A stretch of DNA of 64,000 nt. It comes from CAXSBR01 sp964236495. GTDB taxonomy: Bacteria > Actinomycetota > Actinomycetes > Mycobacteriales > Jatrophihabitantaceae. Below the pieces are notes generated by a model. That model was not told the origin of the DNA. It was given only the letters and a program-made list of their open reading frames with translations, and made no database searches. A program made the translations under genes and the position numbers. The stretch is taken from the NCBI GenBank assembly GCA_964236495.1, contig CAXSBR010000012.1:1-64000 (forward strand). Reading direction: 5' to 3'. This document shows positions 1 to 7,986 of this stretch, piece by piece (within the stretch, counting starts at the first letter, position 1; each line of letters opens with the position of its first letter).

Positions 1-54
1 AGGGGGTCAAGATTCGATCGGCAATACGGGGTCAGTTTTCGGCCGGCGTTGACA
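1..54. mobile_element. Possible IS21-type terminal end (remnant)
   Basis: Two near-identical 13-nt units, GGGGTCAAGATTC at 3-15 and GGGGTCAGTTTTC at 28-40, lie 25 nt apart and are followed by a TGACA end at 50-54. IS21-family ends carry repeated terminal motifs of this style, so this may be the right end of an element whose body lies outside the window. No transposase is visible here. The two genes that follow look accessory, which fits, but the call rests on short motifs only. Confidence 0.35.
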
Positions 55-94
55 GGCCCACTGGCTCGCCCACAATGTGCCTCCGGAGGGAGAG

Positions 95-661
95 ATGGAC
101 GAGGGTCGATTCCGTCGAGACTTCTTGAACCAATCCGTGGGCTCTCCTGACCCGGTCGGCGACCTTCAGCGTGCTCGTCGCAGGGCAGCTGAGGCCACGG
201 GGGCGCTGCTCGGCTCACCGGTATGGCGCGACCTTGATCCGCAGGCCGCCACCGAGTTCGAGGCGCTTCTTGGCCCGACTAGCAACGACCCGTCGGCGCT
301 AACCGCTCCTACGATCACGCTGACCAAGTCTCTCGTCGACGGGACGGATCCGGCACCGTTGAAGAAGTACCTCGGCACAAGTGATCCTGGCGAGAAGTCA
401 ATCGCGCTTCTGCGTCGGTTTTTGTCGTCGTTGGGTGACACTGAAGACGCTGCCGAGGCCTTTGCTGCACTTCAGGCGTTCCGTTCAGCCGGAGGCGTCG
501 CGCACCTTGGAGGGTCGAGAGCAGGCGCCGCGAGTGCCAGGCTCGGTATCGACGGGATGTCGCCGCTGGAGGCATTCGCTCACGTAACGGTGAAGCTTAC
601 GAAGGCGCTGAACCACGTCGCTGACCTGGTCGAAGCGACTCCGCGCCAGCCGCGAGTCTGA
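95..661 (+). CDS. Uncharacterised 188-aa protein of the accessory edge
   Basis: I do not recognise this protein. It is soluble, without a signal peptide or membrane segment, and mostly helical in appearance, with Ala/Leu-rich stretches and a basic patch RARRRAAEA near residue 25. The start chosen is ATG 95 because GGAGGG at 85-90 sits 4 nt upstream; a GTG at 77 would put the ribosome site inside the gene. It lies 60 nt before a second unknown gene on the same strand and directly after a possible IS end, so the two may form one accessory unit. No function can be assigned. Confidence 0.6.
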   Translation: MDEGRFRRDFLNQSVGSPDPVGDLQRARRRAAEATGALLGSPVWRDLDPQAATEFEALLGPTSNDPSALTAPTITLTKSLVDGTDPAPLKKYLGTSDPGEKSIALLRRFLSSLGDTEDAAEAFAALQAFRSAGGVAHLGGSRAGAASARLGIDGMSPLEAFAHVTVKLTKALNHVADLVEATPRQPRV

Positions 662-721
662 GGCTTCCACAACGACTGAGCCACTCCAGCCGCCGTCGGG
701 GGTTCATGTCATGGTGAGTGC

Positions 722-1723
722 GTGATCGAGAGAACCATCGACTTCATGCGGCGTCGCCGCATGCGTTGCGGATCGTGCGGGCACGAGTGGCATGTCACCG
801 CCGAGTGGATCGATCGCTTCAACCAGGCCCTCGAAACTTGCCCCGCCTGCGGTACCGACTGCCAGCGCGAGGATCGGCCTGACTTCTGCGTCGTGCCGGA
901 CGATCCGTTGCACAACGACGATGTGACACGCGAGCACTACTGGTACCACTCCTCAACGCACAACAACTGGCCGGACAAGGACATCGACCCGGCCGCAGGT
1001 CTGACCGAGATCACCAAGCGGCGCATGGAGGCGACAAGCGGAGCCCCTGGGGCTGTCGAACGTTGGGCGGATCGGCAGAAGTCGAAGGCACTTCATCTCG
1101 GCAGCTACGAGGCGGCCATCGAGAATATGTTCAGGCGGATGAGGAACCAGGGCGACGATGACGCTCAGTTCTATCTGTACCGCGTGCAGCTCATCCGTGA
1201 CTGCGTCATCGAACCGGGCATACATCCGGAACTAACCAACTGGGTCGGCGACGCCAACCTGGCTGATTTGTGCCGCCCGGACGTCCAAGTACTCCGTTAC
1301 GTTAATGTCCACGAGGACCCGTCGAGCGTGTCGATCGCGATCGAATTGAACGCAATCCACGCGGTCCAAGGGATGGCCATCCCGCTTCAGGTCGACGCAA
1401 GCGATGCTCGCGTCGTTGAGGCAATCGCCCGGCTACGGCAAGCCGCATCCGATCCCCCACCCCCACTAGAGGGGAAACTGCAGAGGCTGCGATGGCAGCC
1501 GCCCTCGGCGATCGCGTTGGAGGCCCGCAGACTCGAAACCGAGATCTCTGCCCGACTACCGCCGGCCCTCAAAGACAAGTTCAGCGCGGGGTTCAACGAG
1601 GCTGACTTCGAGTCAATCCCTGCCCTATTCACCGTGAAGCTGATCGGACTGGCAAACCTCGTCACGGATCCCCAAGCAGTCCTTTGTGCTCTCGATGATC
1701 AGCCGTGGCGCACGAATATCTGA
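722..1723 (+). CDS. Zinc-ribbon protein with a possible ADP-ribosyltransferase-like region
   Basis: The 333-aa product begins with a treble-Cys zinc ribbon (CGSCGH near residue 17, CPACGTDC near residue 40). A middle region follows with HYWYHSSTHNNWP, LHLGSYEAAIENM, QFYLYRV and RYVNVHEDPSSVSI. The spaced YH-S-S, LH-x-G-S and Tyr/Glu pattern resembles the H-Y-E type ADP-ribosyltransferase/RES fold; that is inference from pattern only. The C-terminal 100 residues are helical and unassigned. The start is GTG 722 with no strong ribosome site; Met9 is an alternative. It follows another unknown gene by 60 nt on the same strand. It could be a toxin, an effector or a phage-derived protein. Confidence 0.72.
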   Translation: MIERTIDFMRRRRMRCGSCGHEWHVTAEWIDRFNQALETCPACGTDCQREDRPDFCVVPDDPLHNDDVTREHYWYHSSTHNNWPDKDIDPAAGLTEITKRRMEATSGAPGAVERWADRQKSKALHLGSYEAAIENMFRRMRNQGDDDAQFYLYRVQLIRDCVIEPGIHPELTNWVGDANLADLCRPDVQVLRYVNVHEDPSSVSIAIELNAIHAVQGMAIPLQVDASDARVVEAIARLRQAASDPPPPLEGKLQRLRWQPPSAIALEARRLETEISARLPPALKDKFSAGFNEADFESIPALFTVKLIGLANLVTDPQAVLCALDDQPWRTNI

Positions 1724-1795
1724 TCGCTCGAGGGCACGCATATCAGTGGTCCAGATACACAGGCTCGCCGCGCATAGTCGGCGATATGCGTGGGG

Positions 1796-2860
1796 TCAGT
1801 CGTGCTTCTGCGGCTCGGCTTGTGCAGCCGTCGCTTCACCCTCTGCCCAGTTGGCCTGATTCATCCGCGATGGCTGAACCCGCGGCGGCTCGCCTTCCAT
1901 CTTCGGAAAGTTGGGCGGGTAGGGCGCGTCGGCCAGGCCGCGGTCAGCGGCGTCCCGCTCGGCCCACTCCAGCAACGGCTCGATCGACCACACCGCGTCG
2001 TCGATGCCCGCATGTAGGTCCCCCAGGGCAGCAAACCGGGCGGGCATCGTCGCGATCGTGAAGTCGTCCATCTCCACGTCGGGCAGTTCGGCCCAGGTCA
2101 CCGGTGCCGACACGATTCCTTTCGGCGTTCCGCGCACCGAATACGCAGCCGCGATCGTCCGGTCGCGGGCGTTCTGGTTGTAGTCGAGGAAGATCTGCTC
2201 CCCGCGCTCCTCCTTCCACCACGCCGTCGTCACCAGCTTTGGCGCCCGTCGCTCGATCTCGCGCGCGAAGGCCAGCGCGGCCCGGCGCACCTCCGTAAAC
2301 CCATACGTCGGCTCGATGCGCACGTAAATGTGGATGCCCTTCGAGCCCGACGTTTTGGGCCAGCCGACCGCGCCCAGCTCGTCCAAGCTTGCGTGGACGA
2401 CGGCGGCCACCTTTTTCGCCTCGGCCAGCCCGGTGCCCGGTTGCGGATCGATGTCGATGCGCAGCTCGTCGGGGCGCTCGGTGTCCGCCCGGCGGGAGTG
2501 CCAGGGATGGAACTCCACCGTCGACATTTGCACCGCCCACGCCACGTCGGCCAGCTCGGTGACGCACAGCTCGTCGGCGCTGCGCCCGGACGGAAACCGC
2601 ACCTGCACCGTCTCGACCCACTCCGGCGCGCCCTTGGGGATGCGCTTCTGGTAGATCTTCTCGCCGTCGACGCCGTCGGGATAGCGATGCAGCATGCACG
2701 GCCGCTCCCGCAGCGCCCGCACGATGCCCGGCCCGACGCTGCGGTAGTACTCGACCAGATCGCGCTTGGTCTCCCCCCGCTCGCTGAAGTAGACGCGATC
2801 GGGATTGGTGACGCGCACGGTGCGCCCGTCGACCTCGATCTCCACGAAGGGTGACGCCAT
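1796..2860 (-). CDS. ligD: LigD-type primase/polymerase domain protein (NHEJ), stand-alone
   Basis: A 354-aa archaeo-eukaryotic primase-type polymerase of the LigD PolDom family, which fills and templates ends during non-homologous end joining. Visible motifs are HRYPDG (58-63), the catalytic pair in DIDPQPG (Asp136, Asp138), SGSKGIHIYV (171-180) and the third metal ligand Asp226 in LDYNQNARDRT, positions that match the known PolDom layout. The ligase and phosphoesterase domains of full LigD are absent, and no Ku gene or ATP ligase lies nearby, so partners must be encoded elsewhere. The C-terminal tail (about 310-354) is low complexity. ATG start. The gene converges on the accessory pair. Confidence 0.93.
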   Translation of the reverse strand: MASPFVEIEVDGRTVRVTNPDRVYFSERGETKRDLVEYYRSVGPGIVRALRERPCMLHRYPDGVDGEKIYQKRIPKGAPEWVETVQVRFPSGRSADELCVTELADVAWAVQMSTVEFHPWHSRRADTERPDELRIDIDPQPGTGLAEAKKVAAVVHASLDELGAVGWPKTSGSKGIHIYVRIEPTYGFTEVRRAALAFAREIERRAPKLVTTAWWKEERGEQIFLDYNQNARDRTIAAAYSVRGTPKGIVSAPVTWAELPDVEMDDFTIATMPARFAALGDLHAGIDDAVWSIEPLLEWAERDAADRGLADAPYPPNFPKMEGEPPRVQPSRMNQANWAEGEATAAQAEPQKHD

Positions 2861-3012
2861 CGGCCTACGCTAGCGCGGCGCTCCCAGTTGGCCGCTGCGC
2901 CACGGCGCCGGTACCAACCACGCATCAACGGCGACCCTGCATTGGCCTCGGTCAGTGCAGTGGGGCACGCTTGACCGGTGAGCACCGCAGCGACGACGCA
3001 GCGCAGCGACCG

Positions 3013-3276
3013 GTGAGCGAGCCGTCCGAGTCCGGTCCCTTCCTGGACAACGAGCCGCTGGTGCCGCACGTGCACTTTCTGGACGAACGCGAAGGCCGTC
3101 CGATCAATCCGAACACGCCCGAAGGCGAGCTGCGCAACATGGCGGCGTTCGCGGCCGGAGTGAGCGCCGCGCCGGCGCATTCGCGGATGCTGATCAAGCT
3201 CGTGGTGTGGCTGCTCCTGCTGGGCATCGCGCTGGCGATTCTCGCCGGCGTGCTGTCGGGCGTGCGCACGTTCTGA
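3013..3276 (+). CDS. Small single-pass membrane protein
   Basis: An 87-aa product with a soluble acidic N-terminus (motif HVHFLDEREGRPINPNTPEG) and one hydrophobic helix near the C-terminus (LVVWLLLLGIALAILAGVL), followed by a short tail, giving a tail-anchored layout. I do not recognise a named family. The start is uncertain: GTG 3013 is chosen, and TTG 2971 lies in the same frame. It lies between the LigD polymerase gene (opposite strand) and msrB (67 nt downstream, same strand). Confidence 0.6.
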   Translation: MSEPSESGPFLDNEPLVPHVHFLDEREGRPINPNTPEGELRNMAAFAAGVSAAPAHSRMLIKLVVWLLLLGIALAILAGVLSGVRTF

Positions 3277-3342
3277 CGCTGTAAGCCCCTGTTCATCGCC
3301 TGGCCGTGCCTGCCATCGGCGCGTCTCAGTACCGTCGAAGGC

Positions 3343-3774
3343 ATGACCAAGTCCCAGCAATCGTTGCCCGAGGCCGTGGTGGTCAAGACCGACGACCAGT
3401 GGCGTGCCGAGCTCAGCCCCGAGGCCTACCACGTCCTACGCGAGGCCGGAACCGAGCGGCCCAATGTCGGGGAATACACCGACAACCACCGCGTCGGCAT
3501 CTACCGGTGCCGGGCGTGCAACACCGAACTATTTCGTAGCACCGAGAAATTCGACTCGCACTGCGGCTGGCCCAGCTTCTTCACACCCCTGGCCGGAGAC
3601 AAGATCATCGAGCGCGAGGACAACTCAATGTTCTCCCGACGCACCGAAGTGCTGTGCGCGACCTGCCACAGCCACCTGGGTCACGTCTTCTCCGGCGAGG
3701 GATACGGCACCCCCACCGACCTGCGGTACTGCATCAACTCCATCTCGATGACGTTCGAGGAAGCCGGCGCCTGA
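3343..3774 (+). CDS. msrB: Peptide-methionine (R)-S-oxide reductase MsrB
   Basis: Reduces methionine-R-sulfoxide in damaged cytoplasmic proteins using thioredoxin. The 143-aa length is normal for the family. The structural zinc site is visible as Cys56/Cys59 (CRAC) and Cys105/Cys108 (CATC), the family motif HCGWPSF is at 73-79 with possible resolving Cys74, and catalytic Cys130 lies in RYCINSISM. ATG start. A RidA-like gene follows 6 nt after the stop, so the two are probably co-transcribed. Confidence 0.97.
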   Translation: MTKSQQSLPEAVVVKTDDQWRAELSPEAYHVLREAGTERPNVGEYTDNHRVGIYRCRACNTELFRSTEKFDSHCGWPSFFTPLAGDKIIEREDNSMFSRRTEVLCATCHSHLGHVFSGEGYGTPTDLRYCINSISMTFEEAGA

Positions 3775-3780
3775 ATCGGC

Positions 3781-4179
3781 GTGGGCGTCGTGATCGAGCA
3801 CATCCAACCTCCCGGCCTGGCGGTGGCGCGTGGATACAGCCACGTCACCGCCGGATCCGGTCGGCTGATTGCGGTCTCAGGCCAACTCCCGGTCACCGAT
3901 AGCGGGGAGGTAATCGGCGATGGCGACGGTCTTGCCCAGGCACGGCAGGTGTTCGCCAACCTCGCACGGGCCCTGCACTCAGCGGGTGCGGACTTCGGCG
4001 ACGTGCTGCGACTGACCGTCTACCTAACTGATCTGGGTGATCTCGGCTCGGTTCGCACCGCGCGAGAGGAACACCTGGGCGACGGTCCGTACCCGGCGAG
4101 CACGCTGGTGCAGGTTGCCGGGCTCGCCGTCGCCGGCGCCCGGATCGAGATTGACGCGCTTGCTGTGACTGACGCCTGA
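3781..4179 (+). CDS. RidA/YjgF-family protein
   Basis: A 132-aa member of the small trimeric RidA/YER057c/UK114 family (GQLPVTDSGEVIGDGD, FGDVLRLTVYLTDL, GARIEIDALAV). Classical RidA hydrolyses reactive enamines/imines with an arginine before the last strand; here the corresponding stretch reads YPASTLVQV, with serine in the expected Arg position, so the classical deaminase activity is doubtful and this is likely one of the other Rid subfamilies. GTG start, 6 nt after msrB, suggesting one operon. The palindromic repeats lie downstream of its stop. Confidence 0.88.
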   Translation: MGVVIEHIQPPGLAVARGYSHVTAGSGRLIAVSGQLPVTDSGEVIGDGDGLAQARQVFANLARALHSAGADFGDVLRLTVYLTDLGDLGSVRTAREEHLGDGPYPASTLVQVAGLAVAGARIEIDALAVTDA

Positions 4180-4244
4180 CCGCTGCTTCACCCTGGGACT
4201 TGCGGGCCTTGCAGGCCCAGCCGCTATCGCCATGGGCCACCCGC

Positions 4245-4314
4245 CCGTCGTGAGTTGTGGATATCAACCGGTCGTGATGCACCGGTAACGCGACCGGTGG
4301 ATATCCACAACTAC
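4245..4314. repeat. Palindromic element copy 1
   Basis: Arms 4253-4274 (AGTTGTGGATATCAACCGGT plus CG) and 4291-4312 pair over 22 nt with one mismatch around a 16-nt loop. Each arm carries ATATCCACA, an 8 of 9 match to the DnaA box TTATCCACA. No T-run follows, so it is not a classical terminator. It lies in the 336-nt convergent gap between the RidA gene and chdC. The flanks (GTCGTG before, CTAC after) are shared with copy 2. Confidence 0.85.
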
Positions 4315-4358
4315 CGCAGAGCCCGCGCCAACTCGACCGCCGCCACCGCACCGCCCGC

Positions 4359-4431
4359 CGTCGTGAGTTGTGGATATCAACCGGCCGTAGCAACACCCTC
4401 CGCGCGGCCGGTTGATATCCACAACTACGGG
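4359..4431. repeat. Palindromic element copy 2
   Basis: Arms 4366-4387 and 4405-4426 are perfectly complementary over 22 nt around a 17-nt loop. The sequence is nearly the same as copy 1 and in the same orientation, with centres about 114 nt apart. The arms again contain the GATATC core and the DnaA-box-like ATATCCACA. It looks like a REP/BIME-style repeat or a protein-binding site; the stem would also hinder read-through from either side. The rest of the 4180-4515 gap shows no gene. Confidence 0.87.
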
Positions 4432-4515
4432 GTGTGCGAGCCAGCATCGCAGCGGCAATTCAGCAGCAGCGGCGGTGGCGCAGCTGTGACGTCGCGCCGC
4501 GGCCGGTGGACTGCA

Positions 4516-5217
4516 CTACGGCAGCGCGGCGACGATCTCGGCGGCGGTGCGCCGGGTGCCGGTGTAGAACGGCACCTCCTCGCGAACGTGCCGGCGCGCG
4601 CCCGAGCCGCGCAGGTGCCGCATCAGATCGACGATGCGGTAGAGCTCGTCAGCCTCGAAGGCCAGCATCCACTCGTAGTCGCCCAGGGCGAACGAGGCGA
4701 CGGTATTGGTGCGCACGTCGGGGTACTCGCGCGCCATCCTGCCGTGCTCGGATAGCAACGCGCGCCGCTCGCCGTCCTCGAGCAGGTACCACTCGTAGCT
4801 ACGCACGAACGGGTAGACGCAGACGAACCGGCCCGGCTCCTCGCCGGCCAGGAACGCCGGCACGTGACTCTTGTTGAACTCGGCCGGGCGGTGCAGCGCC
4901 ATCTGCGACCACACCGGCGTGAGGTGCGTGCCCAGCTGCGTGCGTCGGAAGCGGGCGTAGGCGTCCTGCAACTGCTCAGCCGCCGGGGCATGCCACCACA
5001 CCAGCACGTCGGCGTCGGCGCGCAGGCCACTTACGTCGTACAAGCCGCGCACCAGTACGTCGTTGCCGTCGAGGTCGGCGACCAGCTCGTCGACCTCGGC
5101 GGCTAGCTTGTCACGGCTGTCCTCGCCCAGCGGGGTGGCCACGCGGAACACCGACCAGGCCGTGTAGCGGATGACGTCGTTGAGCGTGCGAGCCTGCTTT
5201 CCGTCCATGCCTGCCAT
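4516..5217 (-). CDS. chdC: Coproheme decarboxylase (HemQ)
   Basis: Last step of the coproporphyrin-dependent haem pathway of Gram-positive bacteria: peroxide-driven decarboxylation of coproheme to haem b. The 233-aa product shows family segments NDVIRYTAWSVFRV near the start, FVRSYEWYLL (containing the expected reactive tyrosine) in the middle and FALGDYEWMLAFE toward the end. The start is set at 5217 because AAAGG lies 8 nt upstream; a second ATG at 5208 is possible, and earlier in-frame codons read into non-family sequence. It follows hemG by 34 nt on the same strand, completing a hemE-hemG-chdC operon. The ferrochelatase is not in the window. Confidence 0.95.
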   Translation of the reverse strand: MAGMDGKQARTLNDVIRYTAWSVFRVATPLGEDSRDKLAAEVDELVADLDGNDVLVRGLYDVSGLRADADVLVWWHAPAAEQLQDAYARFRRTQLGTHLTPVWSQMALHRPAEFNKSHVPAFLAGEEPGRFVCVYPFVRSYEWYLLEDGERRALLSEHGRMAREYPDVRTNTVASFALGDYEWMLAFEADELYRIVDLMRHLRGSGARRHVREEVPFYTGTRRTAAEIVAALP

Positions 5218-5251
5218 TGTCCGCGCCTTTGCAGTGCCGTTGCTCGTCGGG

Positions 5252-6742
5252 TCAGCGCCTAGACCTCGGCGCGGTGGCAACCGAAGCCAACACCTGGTCG
5301 ACCGCTCGCCGCCCGCTGGCGATGCATGCAGGTATGCCCAGGCCGTCGTAGCTGGCCCCGGCGACAGCGAGGCCTGGCACCGCCGCGACCGCCGTCTTGA
5401 TCGTCTCCACCCGTTGCAGATGGCCGACGTCGTACTGCGGCAGCCCGCCGCCCCAGCGGGTGACGATGGCGTCGACGGGCCTGATCGGCGTGCTCAGCAG
5501 CACGCCCAGATCCGCCGTCGCGCGGGTGATCAGCTGCGCGTCGTCGCACTGGAGCAGATGCTCCTCGCCGATCCGTCCGATCGACGCCCGGATGAACGCC
5601 AGCCCCGTCGGCGCGCCGGGCCACTTCTGGGAGCTGATGGTGACGCCCTTCACCGCACTCGGCGTGCTGGCCGGTACCAGCATGCCGCTGCCCGCAGGCA
5701 ACGTCAGGGTTTCGGTGCGCTCGACCGCCACAGACACGATGGCGACGCTGGCCGTGCGGATCGCTGACAGCTCAGGCGTCGCGGTCGGCGCGAGCAGCCG
5801 GAGCAGACCGGCCGCCTTTCCGGCCGGCGTCGCGACGATAACCGCGTCGGCCTCCACCTCGCGCTGGTCGGGCACCGCGCCGACCAGCAGCGTGAAGCCG
5901 GTTGGGGTTCGGCGCAGCCCGCGCACCGGTGTGCGCACCTCGACGTCGAAGGTGCCCGTCTCGGCAAGCCCAATCGGCAACCGGCCGATGCCACCACTGA
6001 TGCCTGCGAAGACCGGCCCGGGAGCGGCGGTCGTGCGATGGCCGGACGTAGTCGCGAGCTGCGCTGCCCCTACTAACGAGCCGGTCTGGCGCAACGCCGC
6101 CGCCAGCGCGGGCATCGTCGCCTGCAACGACAGTTCCCGCGCGCGTCCCGCGTACACACCGCCCAGCAGCGGATCGACCAGGCGGTCGACGACCTGATCC
6201 CCCACCCGCCGAGAGACGAGTTCACCGACGGCCACGTCGTCCTCGAACGGCTCGAAGCTGCCGTCGCGGTCGTTCTCCAGTGCCTGGATCGTCTGCTCGT
6301 CGAACAGCCCGCTGGTGCGGGCCGCGTCGACGTCACCCGGCACGCCCATCGACGTTCCGGACGGGATGGAGCGTGGGCCCTGCGGCGTCCAGATCGTGGC
6401 CGAGGTGGTCAAGGGCGACACGCGATCGGCGCCGAGCCCGGCCGCTTCGAGTAGCTCGAGCCCTTCCGGCCGACGGGCGAGAATCGCTTCCGCGCCGGTG
6501 TCGACGGTGCTGCCGGCCAACTGCCCCAGCGCCAGTTTGCCGCCCACGCGGTCGGACTGCTCGTAGACGGTGACCGTCGCGTCGGGCCGGCTGGTTGCTG
6601 CGAAGTGTGCCGCGGCGAGTCCGGCGATGCCGCCGCCGATCACTGCGATGCGCAATCCGGCAGCAGCGGCTGTGTCCGGCGTGGGAAATGACGATGCGGT
6701 TGGCGTCGACACTGAGGCCGGTGTCTGGTCAGCACTCGTCAC
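5252..6742 (-). CDS. hemG: Coproporphyrinogen III/protoporphyrinogen oxidase (CgoX, HemY/HemG type)
   Basis: A 496-aa FAD-dependent oxidase that takes six electrons from the porphyrinogen ring; beside ChdC it most likely acts on coproporphyrinogen III (CgoX activity). The dinucleotide motif RIAVIGGGIAGLAAAH is near residue 30, after a Thr/Ser/Pro-rich N-terminal extension, and family segments such as GAEAILARRPEG and SSQKWPGAP are visible. The true start is GTG 6742, whose GTGA overlaps the hemE stop by 4 nt, showing translational coupling; the frame stays open far upstream but that stretch is antisense-like. chdC follows. Confidence 0.95.
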   Translation of the reverse strand: MTSADQTPASVSTPTASSFPTPDTAAAAGLRIAVIGGGIAGLAAAHFAATSRPDATVTVYEQSDRVGGKLALGQLAGSTVDTGAEAILARRPEGLELLEAAGLGADRVSPLTTSATIWTPQGPRSIPSGTSMGVPGDVDAARTSGLFDEQTIQALENDRDGSFEPFEDDVAVGELVSRRVGDQVVDRLVDPLLGGVYAGRARELSLQATMPALAAALRQTGSLVGAAQLATTSGHRTTAAPGPVFAGISGGIGRLPIGLAETGTFDVEVRTPVRGLRRTPTGFTLLVGAVPDQREVEADAVIVATPAGKAAGLLRLLAPTATPELSAIRTASVAIVSVAVERTETLTLPAGSGMLVPASTPSAVKGVTISSQKWPGAPTGLAFIRASIGRIGEEHLLQCDDAQLITRATADLGVLLSTPIRPVDAIVTRWGGGLPQYDVGHLQRVETIKTAVAAVPGLAVAGASYDGLGIPACIASGRRAVDQVLASVATAPRSRR

Positions 6743-7845
6743 AGCGACGCGACCAGTTCGACCACCCGGGTGAGGATGTCGGGATCGGTGTCGGGTAGGA
6801 CGCCGTGGCCCAAGTTGAAAATGTGCCCGTCCGCGGCTCGCCCTTCGGCTACGACCCGCCGCACCTCGGCCTCCACCACCGGCCAACCGGCGAACAGCAA
6901 CGCCGGGTCCAGGTTGCCCTGCACCACCACCGGAGCATGCGGAGCCGCCGCACGCAGCAGGTCCGCGGCCTGGTCCAGAGGCGTGCGCCAGTCCACGCCC
7001 TGCACCCGCGATCCCGCGCGCTGCATGCTGGGCAGCAGATGCGCGGTGCCGACGCCGAAGTGGATGGTGGGCACCAGCTCGCGAACACCGGCCAGCGCGG
7101 CGGTGCTGTGCGGCAGGACGTACCGCTCGTAGTCGGCAACTGTGAGGGTGCCGGCCCAGGAATCGAAGAGCTGAACCATCGCGGCACCGGCATCGACCTG
7201 GACCCGCAGGAACGTCGCCGCGATGACGGCCAGCCGGCCGAGCAGCGCATGCCACAGCTCAGGTTCGGCGTGCATCAACGCCTTGGTGCGGGCGTGGTCT
7301 TTGGACGGTCCGCCCTCGATGAGGTAACTGGCCAACGTGAACGGCGCACCGGAGAACCCGATCAGCGGCGTCGGTCCCAACTCGGCGACCAGCCGGGTGA
7401 CCGCTGTGCTGACGTAGTTCACGTCGCCTGGTTCCAGCGGCCGCAGAACGTCCAGGTCGGCCCAGGTTCGGATCGGAGCCGCCAGCACGGGCCCGCGCCC
7501 GGCGACGATGTCCAGATCCACACCGACGGCCACCAGCGGAACCACGATGTCGGAAAACAGGACTGCGGCGTCCACCCCGTGCCTGCGCACCGGCTGCAGG
7601 GTGATCTCGGTGACCAGGTCGGGATCCTGGCAAGCGGCCAGCATGGCGGTGCCCTCGCGCAGACTGCGGTATTCGGGCAGCGATCGGCCGGCCTGGCGCA
7701 TGAACCACACCGGCGGTCGCTCGCCCGGGTTGCCATTGGCCGCACGCACCAGCAGCGACTCACTCGCCGGCGCACTTGCCGGCCCGTTCGCTAATCCGCT
7801 CGGTGGCAGCAGCGCGGACTCGACGGTGTCGGGCAGGGTGCTCAT
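6739..7845 (-). CDS. hemE: Uroporphyrinogen decarboxylase
   Basis: Decarboxylates the four acetate groups of uroporphyrinogen III to give coproporphyrinogen III in the cytoplasm. The 368-aa product shows the N-terminal substrate motif PPVWFMRQAGRSLPEY and the conserved GFSGAPFTLASYLIEGG and NLGHGVLPDTDPD segments. ATG 7845 is preceded by GGGAGA about 9 nt upstream; longer in-frame starts lack homology-like sequence. It is the first gene of the haem operon and is divergent from the small-protein/DUF3000 unit. Confidence 0.97.
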   Translation of the reverse strand: MSTLPDTVESALLPPSGLANGPASAPASESLLVRAANGNPGERPPVWFMRQAGRSLPEYRSLREGTAMLAACQDPDLVTEITLQPVRRHGVDAAVLFSDIVVPLVAVGVDLDIVAGRGPVLAAPIRTWADLDVLRPLEPGDVNYVSTAVTRLVAELGPTPLIGFSGAPFTLASYLIEGGPSKDHARTKALMHAEPELWHALLGRLAVIAATFLRVQVDAGAAMVQLFDSWAGTLTVADYERYVLPHSTAALAGVRELVPTIHFGVGTAHLLPSMQRAGSRVQGVDWRTPLDQAADLLRAAAPHAPVVVQGNLDPALLFAGWPVVEAEVRRVVAEGRAADGHIFNLGHGVLPDTDPDILTRVVELVASL

Positions 7846-7953
7846 GAGATCGATTCTCCCACGATATCGGCGCCCGTCATCGGCCCGAGCGCGGACGGCG
7901 GCGCGCCTGAACAGAATTGTCAGACCCCCGTGGCACCGTTTTCTCAAAGCACC

Positions 7954-7968
7954 GGTTGCACTGCAACC
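7954..7968. promoter_or_regulatory. Perfect 15-bp palindrome, possible operator
   Basis: GGTTGCACTGCAACC is a perfect inverted repeat of two 7-nt arms around a central C. It lies 19 nt before the start of the small Cys-rich gene, in the divergent interval facing hemE. The position suits a dimeric repressor site; the regulator is unknown. Confidence 0.4.
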
Positions 7969-7986
7969 GCTATTGCGGAGGACACG

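Noticed and set aside
6743..7255. Long open extension upstream of hemG
   Set aside because: It runs inside hemE in another frame, with Arg/Gly/Ala-rich shadow sequence; GTG 6742 with GTGA overlap is used.
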